DNA of 64,000 nt from Actinoplanes campanulatus. Lineage in GTDB: Bacteria; Actinomycetota; Actinomycetes; Mycobacteriales; Micromonosporaceae. Below the pieces are notes generated by a model. The model searched no databases and was not told the origin of the DNA. It saw nothing but the letters and a program-made list of their open reading frames with translations. The stretch is taken from NCBI RefSeq assembly GCF_014647795.1, contig NZ_BMPW01000029.1, forward strand, positions 1 through 64,000, written 5' to 3'. This document shows, one piece after another, positions 54,756 through 64,000 of this stretch (positions are counted from its first letter, which is position 1; each line of letters starts with the position of its first letter). The position numbers were made by a program, and so were the translations under genes.

Positions 54756-55895
54756 TCAGACCATTGCGGTCGGCTGACGTTGCGGCGACGCGCTGATGCG
54801 GGTCATGGCGACGGCCGCCGCGGCCAGCCCGGCGGCGCCGCCGAGGACGAAACCGGAGGCGGGCCCGGCCAGATCGGCGAGTGCGCCACCGGCCGCCGCA
54901 CCGGCCGCGGTGCCGATCGCGGTCGCGGTGGCCAGCCAGGCGAACGCCTCGGTGGCCGTGCCGGCCGGTGCGGCCCGGTCGACCATCGCATAGGAACTCG
55001 CCAGGACCGGAGCGATCATGGAACCCGCTACGGCGATCAGCACGGCGGCCGCGATCACGTTGGCCGACGTGGTGACCAGGAGCAGATGACCTACGCCCAG
55101 CGCGGCCAGCAGCAGGGCGAAGCCGCGCCCGCCGCCGGCGCCGCCGCCGAGCCGGGTGGCGACGACCCCGCCGGCCAGCGATCCGGCACCCCAGAAACCG
55201 AGCAGCAGCCCGGCGGCCGGACCAGCCGAGGCGGCCACCGCGACCTCGGTGGCGCCGAACACCACCCCGACACCGGCCAGCACGGTCACCAGGGTGCGCA
55301 TTTCCGGTGCGGCGAGGGCGTTGACCTTCGCCCGCCGGGCGCCGGTGGGCCGCCAGCGACGGGAGGCCGGCGAGCAGGCGAAGAGGGCGGTAGCCACGAT
55401 CAGGACCAGGCCGGCGGCGGAGAGCGCCGTGCCGGTACCGGCCAGCGCGCCCAGGCCGATGGCGAGCGGGGGCCCGGACACCCAGGTCAGCTCGGTCGCG
55501 GCGGCGTCCGCGGCGTACGCCCGGCGCCGGCTCTCCTCGGCGGGACGCAGAACCGGGATCAGCGTGCGCATACACGCCCCGACCGGCGGGGTGGTGAGCC
55601 CGATGAGAGCGGCCAGTGCGAGCAGGGCCGGCAGCGGCGTACCGGCGGGCACCATCGCCATCACGATGAGCGCGGCACCGGCGACGAACGCGGAGCTCAG
55701 CAGCACCACGGTCTGACCGCGCCGGTCGACGAGGCGGCCCAGCAACGGGCCACCCGCGCCCTGCGCGATGGCGAGGGCGCCGGCGGCCGCACCGGCCGCG
55801 GTGTACGAACCGGACAGCTGCTCGACGTGTACCAGCAGGCAGATGCTGAGGGTGGCGATCGGTAGGCGAGCGAGGATCGAGGCGGTGAAAAGCAT
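54756..55895 (-). CDS. MFS transporter
   Basis: This is a 379-residue membrane protein with about 12 hydrophobic helices and the MFS loop LLGRLVDRRGQTVVLLS after the second helix. Alanine and glycine are abundant. It looks like an efflux permease of the YbfB/arabinose-efflux type; the substrate is unknown. The ATG begins MLFTASILARLP with only a weak TAAGAG upstream. It is divergent from a MocR-type regulator, which probably controls it. Confidence 0.87.
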   Translation of the reverse strand: MLFTASILARLPIATLSICLLVHVEQLSGSYTAAGAAAGALAIAQGAGGPLLGRLVDRRGQTVVLLSSAFVAGAALIVMAMVPAGTPLPALLALAALIGLTTPPVGACMRTLIPVLRPAEESRRRAYAADAAATELTWVSGPPLAIGLGALAGTGTALSAAGLVLIVATALFACSPASRRWRPTGARRAKVNALAAPEMRTLVTVLAGVGVVFGATEVAVAASAGPAAGLLLGFWGAGSLAGGVVATRLGGGAGGGRGFALLLAALGVGHLLLVTTSANVIAAAVLIAVAGSMIAPVLASSYAMVDRAAPAGTATEAFAWLATATAIGTAAGAAAGGALADLAGPASGFVLGGAAGLAAAAVAMTRISASPQRQPTAMV

Positions 55896-55960
55896 GCTCT
55901 TACGGTTCTGCCTGACTGGTACAAAGAACAGATCCAGTGCAGCTACCGAAAAGGGGACCA

Positions 55961-57346
55961 GTGGAGTTCCTGCTGACCGTCTCGAGGGACCGTCCCGGAA
56001 CCCTCACCGCGCAGATACAGAGCCGGATCCGCGACGCTGTCCGCAACGGGAGCCTCCGCGCCGGCGCGCCGGTGCCGTCCACCCGCGACCTGGCCCGGCA
56101 GCTGGGTGTCTCGCGCAAGGTCACCGTGGACGCGTACGCGCAACTGGCCGCCGAGGGCTACCTCGCCCTGCGGCAAGGCGCTCAGCCACGGGTCGCGCCC
56201 GGCCCGTTCCCGGACGCCGCACCAGCACCCGAGCCGGTCACCGTGCCCCCGGCCCGCTTCGATTTCCTGCCCGCACGTCCCGACGTCTCGTCGTTCCCTC
56301 GTGCCGCCTGGATCCGCTGTCTGCGCGATGCGGTCAACGAGATCACCGTGGACGACCTCGGTTACGGCGACGTCTTCGGTGTCGCGGCGTTGCGCGACGG
56401 CCTGGCCGACTACCTGGGCCGGGTCCGCGGGGTGGTGGCCGGCCGCGACCGGATCATGGTCACCAGCGGCTTTCAGCAGAGTCTGGGCCTGATCTGCCGG
56501 GCGCTGGCCGCGCGTGGTGCCCGGCGGATCGCGTGCGAGGACCCCGGCAACCGGGAGCAGGCTCGGATCGTCGCCCGCGCGGGGCTGGAGCCGGTACACG
56601 TACCGGTGGATCATCTCGGTCTGAAGGTCGACCTGCTCGCCGTGGCCCAGGCCGATGCGGTGATCCTCACTCCAGCGCATCAGCACCCCACCGGGGTGGT
56701 GCTGGCGCCGGAGCGCCGCACCGCATTGATCGCCTGGCTGCGCGCCTGCGGCGCGATCGCCATCGAGGACGATTACGACGCCGAGTACCGCTACGACCGG
56801 CCGGCGGTGGGCGCGCTGCAAGGCCTGGATCAAAACCGTGTGGTGTACGCCGGAACGCTCAGCAAGGTCCTCGCTCCCGCCCTGCGGCTCGGCTGGATGG
56901 TTCTCCCGCCGGCACTGGTCGATTACGTGCGCGAGGAGAAGCTGCTGCACGACCAGGGCACCGCCCGCATCGAGCAGCTGGCGCTCGCTCACTTCCTGCG
57001 GCGCGGCGAGCTGGACCGCCACCTGCGCCGGATGCGCCTGCGCTACCGGCGCCGCCGCGACGCGATGATCGCGGCTCTGGCCGAGTCGCTGCCGGAGGCG
57101 ACCGTCCGCGGCATCGCCGCCGGACTGCACGTCACGGTGCAACTGCCGAACACCGCCGACGAGACGGACATCGCGGCACACGCCCGATCCCGCGGCATCG
57201 CCCTCGCCACCATGAGCGACTACCGCAGCGGCGGCGGCCATCCGCCCACTCTGATCCTCGGCTACTCACAGATGACCGAGTCCCGTCTGCGCTCCGGCAT
57301 ACGTGAACTGGCCGCCGGTATCCACAGGCCGGCGAATCGCCGGTGA
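55961..57346 (+). CDS. MocR-type regulator (GntR HTH + aminotransferase-like domain)
   Basis: This is a regulator of about 461 residues: an N-terminal GntR winged helix (TAQIQSRIRDAVRNGSLRAG, then STRDLARQLGVSRKVTVDAY), a linker, and a fold-type I aminotransferase-like domain with the PLP lysine in AGTLSKVLAPALRLGW and EDDYDAEYR. MocR proteins sense PLP or amino-type ligands and regulate a divergent neighbour, here the MFS transporter. I chose GTG 55961 for its AAGGGGA ribosome site; GTG 55937 is in frame but lacks one. ACTGG/CCAGT arms 14 bp apart in the divergent region (around 55917-55940) could be part of the operator. Confidence 0.92.
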   Translation: MEFLLTVSRDRPGTLTAQIQSRIRDAVRNGSLRAGAPVPSTRDLARQLGVSRKVTVDAYAQLAAEGYLALRQGAQPRVAPGPFPDAAPAPEPVTVPPARFDFLPARPDVSSFPRAAWIRCLRDAVNEITVDDLGYGDVFGVAALRDGLADYLGRVRGVVAGRDRIMVTSGFQQSLGLICRALAARGARRIACEDPGNREQARIVARAGLEPVHVPVDHLGLKVDLLAVAQADAVILTPAHQHPTGVVLAPERRTALIAWLRACGAIAIEDDYDAEYRYDRPAVGALQGLDQNRVVYAGTLSKVLAPALRLGWMVLPPALVDYVREEKLLHDQGTARIEQLALAHFLRRGELDRHLRRMRLRYRRRRDAMIAALAESLPEATVRGIAAGLHVTVQLPNTADETDIAAHARSRGIALATMSDYRSGGGHPPTLILGYSQMTESRLRSGIRELAAGIHRPANRR

Positions 57347-57438
57347 CCGAGTACGCCGGATCCGGAAAGAGCGTTAACAATCGACACCTTTCGAAGTGTT
57401 GTCAAGCTCTCCGAATCATGAACCCTCTTCAGAAAGCC

Positions 57439-57464
57439 AACTTTCGCACGTGTCGATGAAAGTT
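57439..57464. promoter_or_regulatory. Inverted repeat upstream of the large secreted protein
   Basis: AACTTTC and GAAAGTT are perfect 7-bp arms with a 12-bp spacer in the 290-bp gap before the gene at 57637. The local sequence is AT-richer than its surroundings, as expected for a promoter/operator region. The binding protein is unknown. Confidence 0.4.
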
Positions 57465-57636
57465 CCGTTCGAACACGTTGAAGATCTGGACCGGTACGCG
57501 AAAGGCGTCCTACGGTGACGCCCTCCACGCCTTCGCGTCAAGGGCATGCGACGCCGCACGGCCTCCTCAAGGGACCTCCGGCGTCAGCGGATCCACCTCC
57601 GCAGCCCCGAGCGCCTCCATCCCACGAGGAGCACGG

Positions 57637-60600
57637 ATGCTCAAACGGCCGTACCGGAAAGTCTTCTTGTCGCTTCTGACCCTCGGCCTCGCCGCCACCG
57701 CGGGCGCGCTGACCGCCCCGCCGGCACACGCCGCACCACCCCCGCAGGAGCCGGGAGTGACGCTGCGGGTCTTCGATGTACAGACCCCGCTGGACAAGAT
57801 CTGCACCTTGAAGCCCGCCCAGACCCCGAACATCGACAAGCTGATGCCGACCATCGCCTGGTCCGGTGGGGACTTCGGTATCGAGGACAACTTCGTCGCG
57901 CAGGTGCTCGGCAACGTGACGGTCCCGGCCGCCGGCGCCTACACGTTCCGGTTGACCAGCGACGACGGCTCCCGGCTCTCCGTCGCCGACACCCTGGTGA
58001 TCAACCACGACGGCCTGCACGGAGCGACGGCCAAGGAGGGCGCGATCACCCTGGCCGCCGGCATCCACCCGCTGCGGATCGACCACTTCGAACGCGGCGG
58101 CGGGCAGACCCTCACCCTGGAATGGCGCGCGCCGGGCGCGACCGCTTTCACGGTGGTGCCGAACTCGGCCCTGAGTACCGACGCCGGCGTCGTACGGGTG
58201 ACGGCTCCCGGCCGCAAGGAGTGCGAGAGCGCCGGCGACAGCCCGGGTGACGGTCTACCGCTGACCGGGGTGCACCCCGGCTACGATCTGACCAACCTGC
58301 GGCCCGGGACCTTCCAGCCCAAGGTCACCGGAATGGACTGGTTCCCCGACGGCCGGCTCGCCGTCCTCACCTGGGGCGGCGCGGACGACTCGGGCACCTC
58401 GTCGGCGGGCGAGGTCTTCATCCTCGGCAACGCGACCGGCACCACGAGCCCGGGCAACGTGACGGTCAAGAAGGTAGCCGGTGGACTCAAGGAGCCGATG
58501 GGCCTCAAGATCGTCGACGGCGTGATCTACGTGTCGGAGAAGGCCCGGCTCACCCGGCTCGTCGACACCACGGGTGACGAGGTGACCGACCAGTACCAGA
58601 GCGTCGCGACCTGGCCGTACGGCGGGAACTTCCACGAGTTCGCGTTCGGCCTGCTCTACGAAGCGCCGAACTTCTACCTCAACCTGTCGGTGTCGATCAA
58701 CTACGGCGGCAACACCACCAGCCCGCAGCCCGCCGCCAACCGCGGCACGACCATCAAGGTCAACAAGGACACCGGCGCGGTCTCCTACGTCGCCGGCGGC
58801 CTGCGCACCCCGCACGGGATCGGCTGGGGACCGGAGAACGGCCTGTTCGTCACCGACAACCAGGGCGGCTGGCTGCCCTCCTCCAAACTGCTGCACATCA
58901 AGCAGGACCGCTTCTTCAACCACTACACGACCCCGCCCGGCCCGTTCGACGCCAAGCCGGTCACCGCACCGGTGCTGTGGATGCCGCAGAACGAGATCGC
59001 CAACTCGCCCAGCACACCGGTGCTGGTCAAGGAGGGCGTCTTCGCCGGGCAACTGCTGATCGGCGACGTCACCTACGGCGGCATCCAGCGCGCCTACCTG
59101 GAAAAGGTCAACGGCGAGTACCAGGGCGCCCTGTTCCGGCTCACCCAAGGGCTGGAAGCGGGCGTGTCGGAGCTCAGCATCGGACCCGACGGCGCGATCT
59201 ACGCCGGTGGCCTCGGCGCCGGCGGCAACTGGGGACAGACCGGCAAGCTCAGCTACGGCCTGCAGAAGCTGAGCCCCAACGGCAAGAACACCTTCGACAT
59301 CCTGGCCATGCGCGCGAAGAACGGCGGCTTCGAACTCGAATACACCAAGCCGTTGTCCACCGAGACGGCCAACGCGCTGGCGGCACGATACGTGGTCAAG
59401 CAATGGCGCTACCAGCCCACCGCCGGCTACGGCGGCCCCAAGATCGACGAGCAGGTTCTGAACATCACCTCCGCCGGCGTGTCGGCGGACCGTAAGAAGG
59501 TCACCCTGGCCATCGACGGCCTCAAGGCCGGGCATGTGGTGTACGTACGATCGCCGCGCCCGTTCTCCGCCGACACCGGCGAAACGCTCTGGAGCACCGA
59601 AGCCTGGTACACCCTCAACTCGCTGACCAGCGGCCCGCCGCCGATCGGCAACACCTACCAGGCGGAGAACGCCGGCCTGTCCGGTAGCGCCGGCGTGGCC
59701 ACCAACCACACCGGATACACCGGCTCCGGCTTCGTGGCCGGCTACGGCACCGTGGGCGCGACCACGACGTTCACCGTCAACGTCGCCGCGGCCGGCACCT
59801 ACGACGTGGCACTGCGCTACGCCAACGGGCCCAACCCCTTCACCGGCACGAAGAAGATCAGCGTGTACGCCAACGGCGCCAAGATCGCGCAGACCAGCCT
59901 GGCCGACACCGGCGCCTGGGCGAACTGGACCACCAAGACCGAGAGCATCCCGCTCAACGCCGGCGCGAACACCATCGCCTACCGGTACGACACCGGCGAC
60001 GACGGCCACGTCAACCTGGACGCCATCACCATCAGCGGCGGCGCCGGACCGATCACCGGCATCGCGGGCAAGTGCCTGGACGTCAGCAACAGCGGCACCG
60101 CCGACGGCACCAAGATCCAGCTGTACACCTGCAACAACAGCAACGCCCAGAAGTGGAGCCGGGCCGGCACCTCGTTCCGCGCCCTCGGCAAGTGCCTGGA
60201 CATCGACAACGGCGGCACCGCCAACGGCACCAAGGTGCAGCTCTGGACGTGCAACAACTCCGCGGCGCAGGTGTGGCAGCCGCAGTCCAACGGCTCGATC
60301 CTCAACCCGCAGTCCGGCAAGGTGCTGGACGCGCTCAACGGCAGCTCCGCCGACGGCACCCAGGCCCACATCTGGGAGTACGTGGGCGCGGCCAGCCAGC
60401 ACTGGGTGCTGGGTGGTGGATCCGGCGTGGTCGTGCTGTTCGACGGCGACGACCTGCAGTCCTGGCAGAAGTCCGACGGCACCGCGGCGAGCTGGCCGCT
60501 GTCCGGCGGGTCGATGGAGGTCCTCGGCGGTGACATCCGCACGAGGCAGACCTTCACCGATTTCAAGCTGCACGTCGAGTACTGGCAGCCGAACCTGCCG

Positions 60601-61011
60601 TCGAACGTGACCGGCCAGCAGCGCGGCAACAGCGGCGTCTACCTGCAGGACCGCTACGAGCTGCAGGTGCTGGACTCGTACGGCGACACCACGCTCGCCA
60701 ACGACGAGGCCGGGAGCATCTACCTGAAGAAGGCACCCGACAGCAACGCGGCCGCGGCGCCGGAGACCTGGCAGACCTACGACATCACGTTCCGGGCGGC
60801 CCGCTTCAACAGCTCGGGCGCGAAGACCGAGAACGCCCGCGTGACCGTCGTGTGGAACGGCGTCACCGTCCACAACGACGTGGCGATCGACGGGCCCACC
60901 GGCGGGGGAGCGGCCGAGAACGCCACGCCCGGTCCCATCCGCCTGCAGGATCACGGCGACGCGGGCGCGAACGTGCGATACCGCAACATCCGCATCGAGC
61001 CGCTCGGCTGA
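57637..61011 (+). CDS. Secreted multidomain protein: PA14 / sugar-dehydrogenase-like propeller / CBM / RICIN / DUF1080
   Basis: This 1,124-residue exported protein has a signal peptide (to about residue 33, ending AHAA). Domains in order: PA14-like (about 38-185; DDGSRLSV), a glucose/sorbosone-dehydrogenase-like beta-propeller (about 205-660), a CBM6/35-type carbohydrate module (about 671-804; NTYQAENAGLSG), a ricin-type beta-trefoil (about 808-925; GKCLDVSN and GKCLDIDN repeats with QxW-like ends), and DUF1080 (about 931-1124; LFDGDDLQSWQKS and NSGVYLQDRYELQVLDS). DUF1080 includes 3-keto-glycoside hydrolases. The combination suggests extracellular glycan binding and oxidation/cleavage. GAGGAG precedes the ATG. 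It is not related to the antibiotic cluster in any visible way. Confidence 0.9.
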   Translation: MLKRPYRKVFLSLLTLGLAATAGALTAPPAHAAPPPQEPGVTLRVFDVQTPLDKICTLKPAQTPNIDKLMPTIAWSGGDFGIEDNFVAQVLGNVTVPAAGAYTFRLTSDDGSRLSVADTLVINHDGLHGATAKEGAITLAAGIHPLRIDHFERGGGQTLTLEWRAPGATAFTVVPNSALSTDAGVVRVTAPGRKECESAGDSPGDGLPLTGVHPGYDLTNLRPGTFQPKVTGMDWFPDGRLAVLTWGGADDSGTSSAGEVFILGNATGTTSPGNVTVKKVAGGLKEPMGLKIVDGVIYVSEKARLTRLVDTTGDEVTDQYQSVATWPYGGNFHEFAFGLLYEAPNFYLNLSVSINYGGNTTSPQPAANRGTTIKVNKDTGAVSYVAGGLRTPHGIGWGPENGLFVTDNQGGWLPSSKLLHIKQDRFFNHYTTPPGPFDAKPVTAPVLWMPQNEIANSPSTPVLVKEGVFAGQLLIGDVTYGGIQRAYLEKVNGEYQGALFRLTQGLEAGVSELSIGPDGAIYAGGLGAGGNWGQTGKLSYGLQKLSPNGKNTFDILAMRAKNGGFELEYTKPLSTETANALAARYVVKQWRYQPTAGYGGPKIDEQVLNITSAGVSADRKKVTLAIDGLKAGHVVYVRSPRPFSADTGETLWSTEAWYTLNSLTSGPPPIGNTYQAENAGLSGSAGVATNHTGYTGSGFVAGYGTVGATTTFTVNVAAAGTYDVALRYANGPNPFTGTKKISVYANGAKIAQTSLADTGAWANWTTKTESIPLNAGANTIAYRYDTGDDGHVNLDAITISGGAGPITGIAGKCLDVSNSGTADGTKIQLYTCNNSNAQKWSRAGTSFRALGKCLDIDNGGTANGTKVQLWTCNNSAAQVWQPQSNGSILNPQSGKVLDALNGSSADGTQAHIWEYVGAASQHWVLGGGSGVVVLFDGDDLQSWQKSDGTAASWPLSGGSMEVLGGDIRTRQTFTDFKLHVEYWQPNLPSNVTGQQRGNSGVYLQDRYELQVLDSYGDTTLANDEAGSIYLKKAPDSNAAAAPETWQTYDITFRAARFNSSGAKTENARVTVVWNGVTVHNDVAIDGPTGGGAAENATPGPIRLQDHGDAGANVRYRNIRIEPLG

Positions 61012-61019
61012 CCTCCACC

Positions 61020-61051
61020 ACGCGGTGCCGGGACGAGTCCCGGCACCGCGT
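61020..61051. terminator. Perfect 15-bp hairpin, bidirectional terminator
   Basis: ACGCGGTGCCGGGAC and GTCCCGGCACCGCGT are exact complements around a GA centre. The hairpin fills the 55-bp gap between the convergent genes ending at 61011 and 61067, where it should end both transcripts. Confidence 0.85.
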
Positions 61052-61066
61052 CACCATCTTCACGTC

Positions 61067-62971
61067 TCACCAGCCGAGCAGGTTCCACTGCCACAAGAAC
61101 CAGGTCAGGGCCACCATCGCCGTCAGCAGGGCCGCCTGGTGGACACGGGCGGCCACGCCCGCGCCGCTGCCGCGCCAGCCTTTGACCGTCAGGCCCGTCG
61201 CGGCCACAGCCGCCGTCAGCGCCACGACCGGCACGCCCCGCAGCAATCGGAAGCTCAGCGGTACGCCGTAGAGGAACTCGCCGGACCGGGTCAGCACCGT
61301 GACGATCAGCCCGCCCAGGAACACCACACCGAGCACGGCCGCGGCCACCGCCAGCCGGCGCGCCAGCCGCCAGGTAGGCGTCGTCCCGGCCGGCCGCCGG
61401 CGGATCCGGCGTACCAGCCGGCCGATCAGCAGCGCCGGCACGCCGAGGACCGGCAGGAGGAACACCAGGAGCACACCCAGATTGACCGGCAGGGTCTCGG
61501 CACGCGACATCAGTTCGGCCGCCGATCCGTCGGTGGCCACGTAATGCCGGCCGTCCGTACCGACGAGGAACACCAGCCGGTCGCCGTCGGCGGCCTGATA
61601 CCGCCCGTCGCCCTGCCGCGTCCACGTCTTCTGCCGGAACGTGAGGACACCGGCATCGTCGATGGCCAGCCGGGACGGCGAGAGCAGGGTGGTGAACTTC
61701 TCGAAGGAGGTCGCGTTGTGCCGGGCCGGCTTGTAGAACCCGGCTCGTGGCTCGGCCGGCCGCGCCGCACCGACGGTGGCCCGGGCGGCCTGCTCGCCGC
61801 CGGCGGCCCCACCCTCCGGAGCGAACCGGTCGAAGAAGTCGTCGACGAGCCTCTGCAGGTCCGGGTTGCCGCCGCTGAGGCTGTTCATGGTGAGGAAAAG
61901 CCCGAGGTCGCAGTCCGGCACCAGCATCATGATGCTGGTGAACCCCTCCCAACCGCCGTCGTGCAGCAGGACCCGGTGCCCGTTGACCGTGCGTTCCTTG
62001 AAGCCGTGGGCATATCCGTCGACGCGCGGGTCGGCGGTGAACGAACGCTGATGCATCCGCGCCGTGGTCTGCGGACTGAGGATCCGCCCGGCACCGAAGC
62101 GGCCCTCGTGCAGGTGGGCGTTCATGAAGCCGGCCATGTCCGCCGCGGTGGTGGTGATCGAGCCGTCCGGCGGCATCCGGTCGAAGGTGAACGGGTACAC
62201 CTTCGGCGGGGTGAGATCGGTGTCGTAGCTGCGGGCCAGATCGGGGGCCAGGGCGGCGGGCACCGGCTCGGCGGCGGTGCTGCGTGCCATGCCGAGCGGG
62301 TCGAGCAGGTGCCGCTGGATGTACTGGTCGTAGCGTTCACCGCTGACCTCGCTGACGATGTGGCCGGCGAGGGCGGCCCCGTAGTTCGAGTAGGCGGAGA
62401 CCTCACCGGGTGGGCGGATCCGGGCGGGCATGTGATCGGCCAGGTACCGGCCCAGCGGCGGTACGCCCGCGGCGTCGCGCGCGCCGGTGCCGGTGATGAC
62501 GTCCTCGAAACCGGCGGTGTGGCTCATCAGGTGCCGCAGCGTGACCGGCTGGTCGTAGGTGCCCGGCACCTGGAAGCCGGCGAGATACCGGTTCACGTCG
62601 GCATCGAGGTCGAGCCGGCCGACCTCCACCTGCTGCATGACCGCCGTCCACGTGAACAGTTTGGAGATCGACGCGATCCGTACCAGGGAACGTGACGCGT
62701 CGAAGGGTACGGCGCGTTCGGTGTCGGCCATCCCGTACCCCTTGGCGAAGGCCGTGGCGCCGCCGGCGGCGACCGACACCGCCGCACCGGGCACCCGTGC
62801 GGCCGTCAACCGGATGGGCAGGGCGCCGTCGAAGAACCCGGCCAATGCGGCCGGAGTCGCCGTCGGGCAGGCGACCGGCACCGCGACGGCCGGCCGCGCG
62901 GGCGCGACGGCCGGTACCGCCACGCAGCCGAGGAACAGGCTGATCAGTGTCCGGCGGGTCAGGGCTCTCAT
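61067..62971 (-). CDS. Serine hydrolase, class C beta-lactamase/DD-peptidase family, membrane anchored
   Basis: This protein has about 634 residues. After a signal-like N terminus (ALTRRTLISLFLG) comes a beta-lactamase/penicillin-binding-like domain with the SxxK motif SISK (S101, K104), the YSN motif in AYSNYGAALAG and a HDGGWEG motif for the third box. The C-terminal ~180 residues hold four hydrophobic helices (for example NLGVLLVFLLPVLGVPALLI). The catalytic domain therefore faces outside, tied to the membrane. Substrates may be cell wall peptides or esters. I use the ATG at 62971 for its GAGGAG site; the TTG at 62986 is weaker. Family members are often esterases rather than resistance enzymes. 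Confidence 0.88.
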   Translation of the reverse strand: MRALTRRTLISLFLGCVAVPAVAPARPAVAVPVACPTATPAALAGFFDGALPIRLTAARVPGAAVSVAAGGATAFAKGYGMADTERAVPFDASRSLVRIASISKLFTWTAVMQQVEVGRLDLDADVNRYLAGFQVPGTYDQPVTLRHLMSHTAGFEDVITGTGARDAAGVPPLGRYLADHMPARIRPPGEVSAYSNYGAALAGHIVSEVSGERYDQYIQRHLLDPLGMARSTAAEPVPAALAPDLARSYDTDLTPPKVYPFTFDRMPPDGSITTTAADMAGFMNAHLHEGRFGAGRILSPQTTARMHQRSFTADPRVDGYAHGFKERTVNGHRVLLHDGGWEGFTSIMMLVPDCDLGLFLTMNSLSGGNPDLQRLVDDFFDRFAPEGGAAGGEQAARATVGAARPAEPRAGFYKPARHNATSFEKFTTLLSPSRLAIDDAGVLTFRQKTWTRQGDGRYQAADGDRLVFLVGTDGRHYVATDGSAAELMSRAETLPVNLGVLLVFLLPVLGVPALLIGRLVRRIRRRPAGTTPTWRLARRLAVAAAVLGVVFLGGLIVTVLTRSGEFLYGVPLSFRLLRGVPVVALTAAVAATGLTVKGWRGSGAGVAARVHQAALLTAMVALTWFLWQWNLLGW

Positions 62972-63147
62972 CGTGGTGCTCCTCAAGTCTCATCGCTGGC
63001 GGGCGATGCCGAGCCTCCCGCTGACCGGTGCACCGGCACATCGCCGCACGGTCGGCGCCGGAACCCCACGAAAGGCGCAACCGGCGGGCCCCGATCGTCG
63101 ACGAAAGTCGCAGTGGCCGCCCGGGCGGCACTGCCTAGGCTGCGGAC

Positions 63148-64000
63148 ATGCAAACGCGACCTACGGACCCCCGGCCGGCGGACGCCGCATTGGTGCTGGC
63201 GTGTCTCGCGCTGACGGTGCTGGCGGTGAAGACGCCCTGGTCGCCGCTGCCGTGGCCGGTCGTGGCGGTGGCCGGGGCACTGGGCAGCGCGGCCGTGTGG
63301 CTTCGCCGCCGGTGGCCGGTGGCCGCCGCGGTCACCGGTGCGGGTACCTTCGCGCTGACCGGCAACCCCGGGCCGCTCCTGATCGGGCTCTACCACGGCG
63401 CCCGGTACGCGCCACGTCGCAGCGGCTGGCTGTGCGGGCTCGCCGCATGGGCCGGCTTCGTGGGCTGGTCCTGGTTCGACATCGGGCAGTTGACCATCGA
63501 CAACGTCGCCTTTCCACCCCTCGGCATCGGCCTGGTGGTCCTCGCTGGGATCAATCTCGCCACCCGCGACGAGCTGCTGGCGTCCCTGCAGGAGCAGGCT
63601 CGGCGGGCCGAGTCCGAGCGGCTGCTGCGCGACGAGCAGGCCCGCGCCGCCGAGCGCACCCGCATCGCCCGGGAGATGCACGACGTCCTGGCCCACAAGG
63701 TGTCGCTCATCGCCCTGTACGCCGGTGCGCTGGAACTGCGCGCCACCGACGATCCGAAACTGCGCGACGGCACGGCGCTGATCCGCACCACGGCCCGTGA
63801 GGCGCTGGTGGACCTCCGGGAGGTGCTGGGCATTCTGCGCACCGACGTGGCACCCGCATCGGAAGCCGCCACCGCCGGGCGGTTCCCGGACCTGAGCGCA
63901 CTGGTCGGGGCGTCCAGCCGGGCGGGGCACCCGGTCGAGCTGCACGACGAGGCCGGCGACCTGCCGGCGGCCACCGCCCGGGTCGTGTACCGCATCGTCC
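63148..64000 (+). CDS. Sensor histidine kinase (HisKA_3 type), 3' truncated by the window
   Basis: This frame is open from ATG 63148 to the end of the window (284 codons). The first ~130 residues contain about four membrane helices. A coiled segment rich in Gln/Glu/Arg follows (EQARRAESERLLRDEQ), then the HisKA_3 dimerisation/phosphorylation motif REMHDVLAHKVS with the phospho-histidine at residue 178. The ATPase domain lies beyond the edge. These kinases normally pair with NarL-type response regulators, probably encoded next to it outside the window. The signal is unknown. Confidence 0.88.
   Translation, partial: MQTRPTDPRPADAALVLACLALTVLAVKTPWSPLPWPVVAVAGALGSAAVWLRRRWPVAAAVTGAGTFALTGNPGPLLIGLYHGARYAPRRSGWLCGLAAWAGFVGWSWFDIGQLTIDNVAFPPLGIGLVVLAGINLATRDELLASLQEQARRAESERLLRDEQARAAERTRIAREMHDVLAHKVSLIALYAGALELRATDDPKLRDGTALIRTTAREALVDLREVLGILRTDVAPASEAATAGRFPDLSALVGASSRAGHPVELHDEAGDLPAATARVVYRIV

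Overview
The window is very GC-rich DNA (roughly 70% or more) with C/G-ending codons, GTG/TTG starts, AAGGAG-type ribosome binding sites, a SARP, a LAL regulator and several possibly leaderless promoters. This points to a filamentous actinomycete. A Micromonosporaceae/Actinoplanes-like host is a guess and not proven by the sequence.

Region 1 (1-25,000) is the left arm of a modular NRPS/type I PKS cluster, transcribed mainly rightwards as a tightly packed operon. It holds the end of a terminal NRPS module (A-PCP-TE, cut by the window edge), an O-carbamoyltransferase, an NRPS with the order PCP-C-A-PCP, an MbtH-like protein, an MFS exporter, a type II thioesterase and a P450. It ends in a 4,380-residue PKS (KSQ-AT-ACP, then two KS-AT-DH-KR-ACP modules). 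A convergent methyltransferase and an aminotransferase follow.

Region 2 (24,900-35,600) is a regulatory and RiPP insert. A leftward set lanM - small peptide - LAL regulator looks like a class II lanthipeptide locus inside the cluster. It is followed by a SARP activator, an N-carbamoyl-amino-acid-hydrolase-like amidohydrolase and an atypical NarL-type response regulator.

Region 3 (35,600-43,800) resumes assembly-line genes. A fully reducing PKS module (KS-AT-DH-ER-KR-ACP) is followed by a one-ORF fusion of a type II thioesterase to an FMN-dependent alpha-hydroxy-acid oxidase. If colinear, acetyl starter + enoyl + enoyl + fully reduced extension gives a 4,6-octadienoyl chain. That chain would be passed to the NRPS, with hydroxylation, carbamoylation and methylation as candidate tailoring steps.

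Region 4 (43,800-64,000) holds an MFS/MarR pair and a class III lanthipeptide locus: LanKC overlapped by a 37-residue precursor with a SxxSxxxC motif ending in Cys. It continues with a DUF1800/DUF1501 pair, an AraC regulator, secreted ricin-type and hypothetical proteins, an MFS/MocR pair, a five-domain secreted carbohydrate protein, a membrane-anchored serine hydrolase and the start of a sensor histidine kinase.

The most unusual content is the two different lanthipeptide systems (class II inside the cluster, class III about 2.3 kb past its last gene), the thioesterase-oxidase fusion, and the G/T-ending codon islands shared by two KS domains. No tRNA, rRNA, CRISPR array or insertion sequence was recognised. 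All assignments come from reading motifs; no database search was run.
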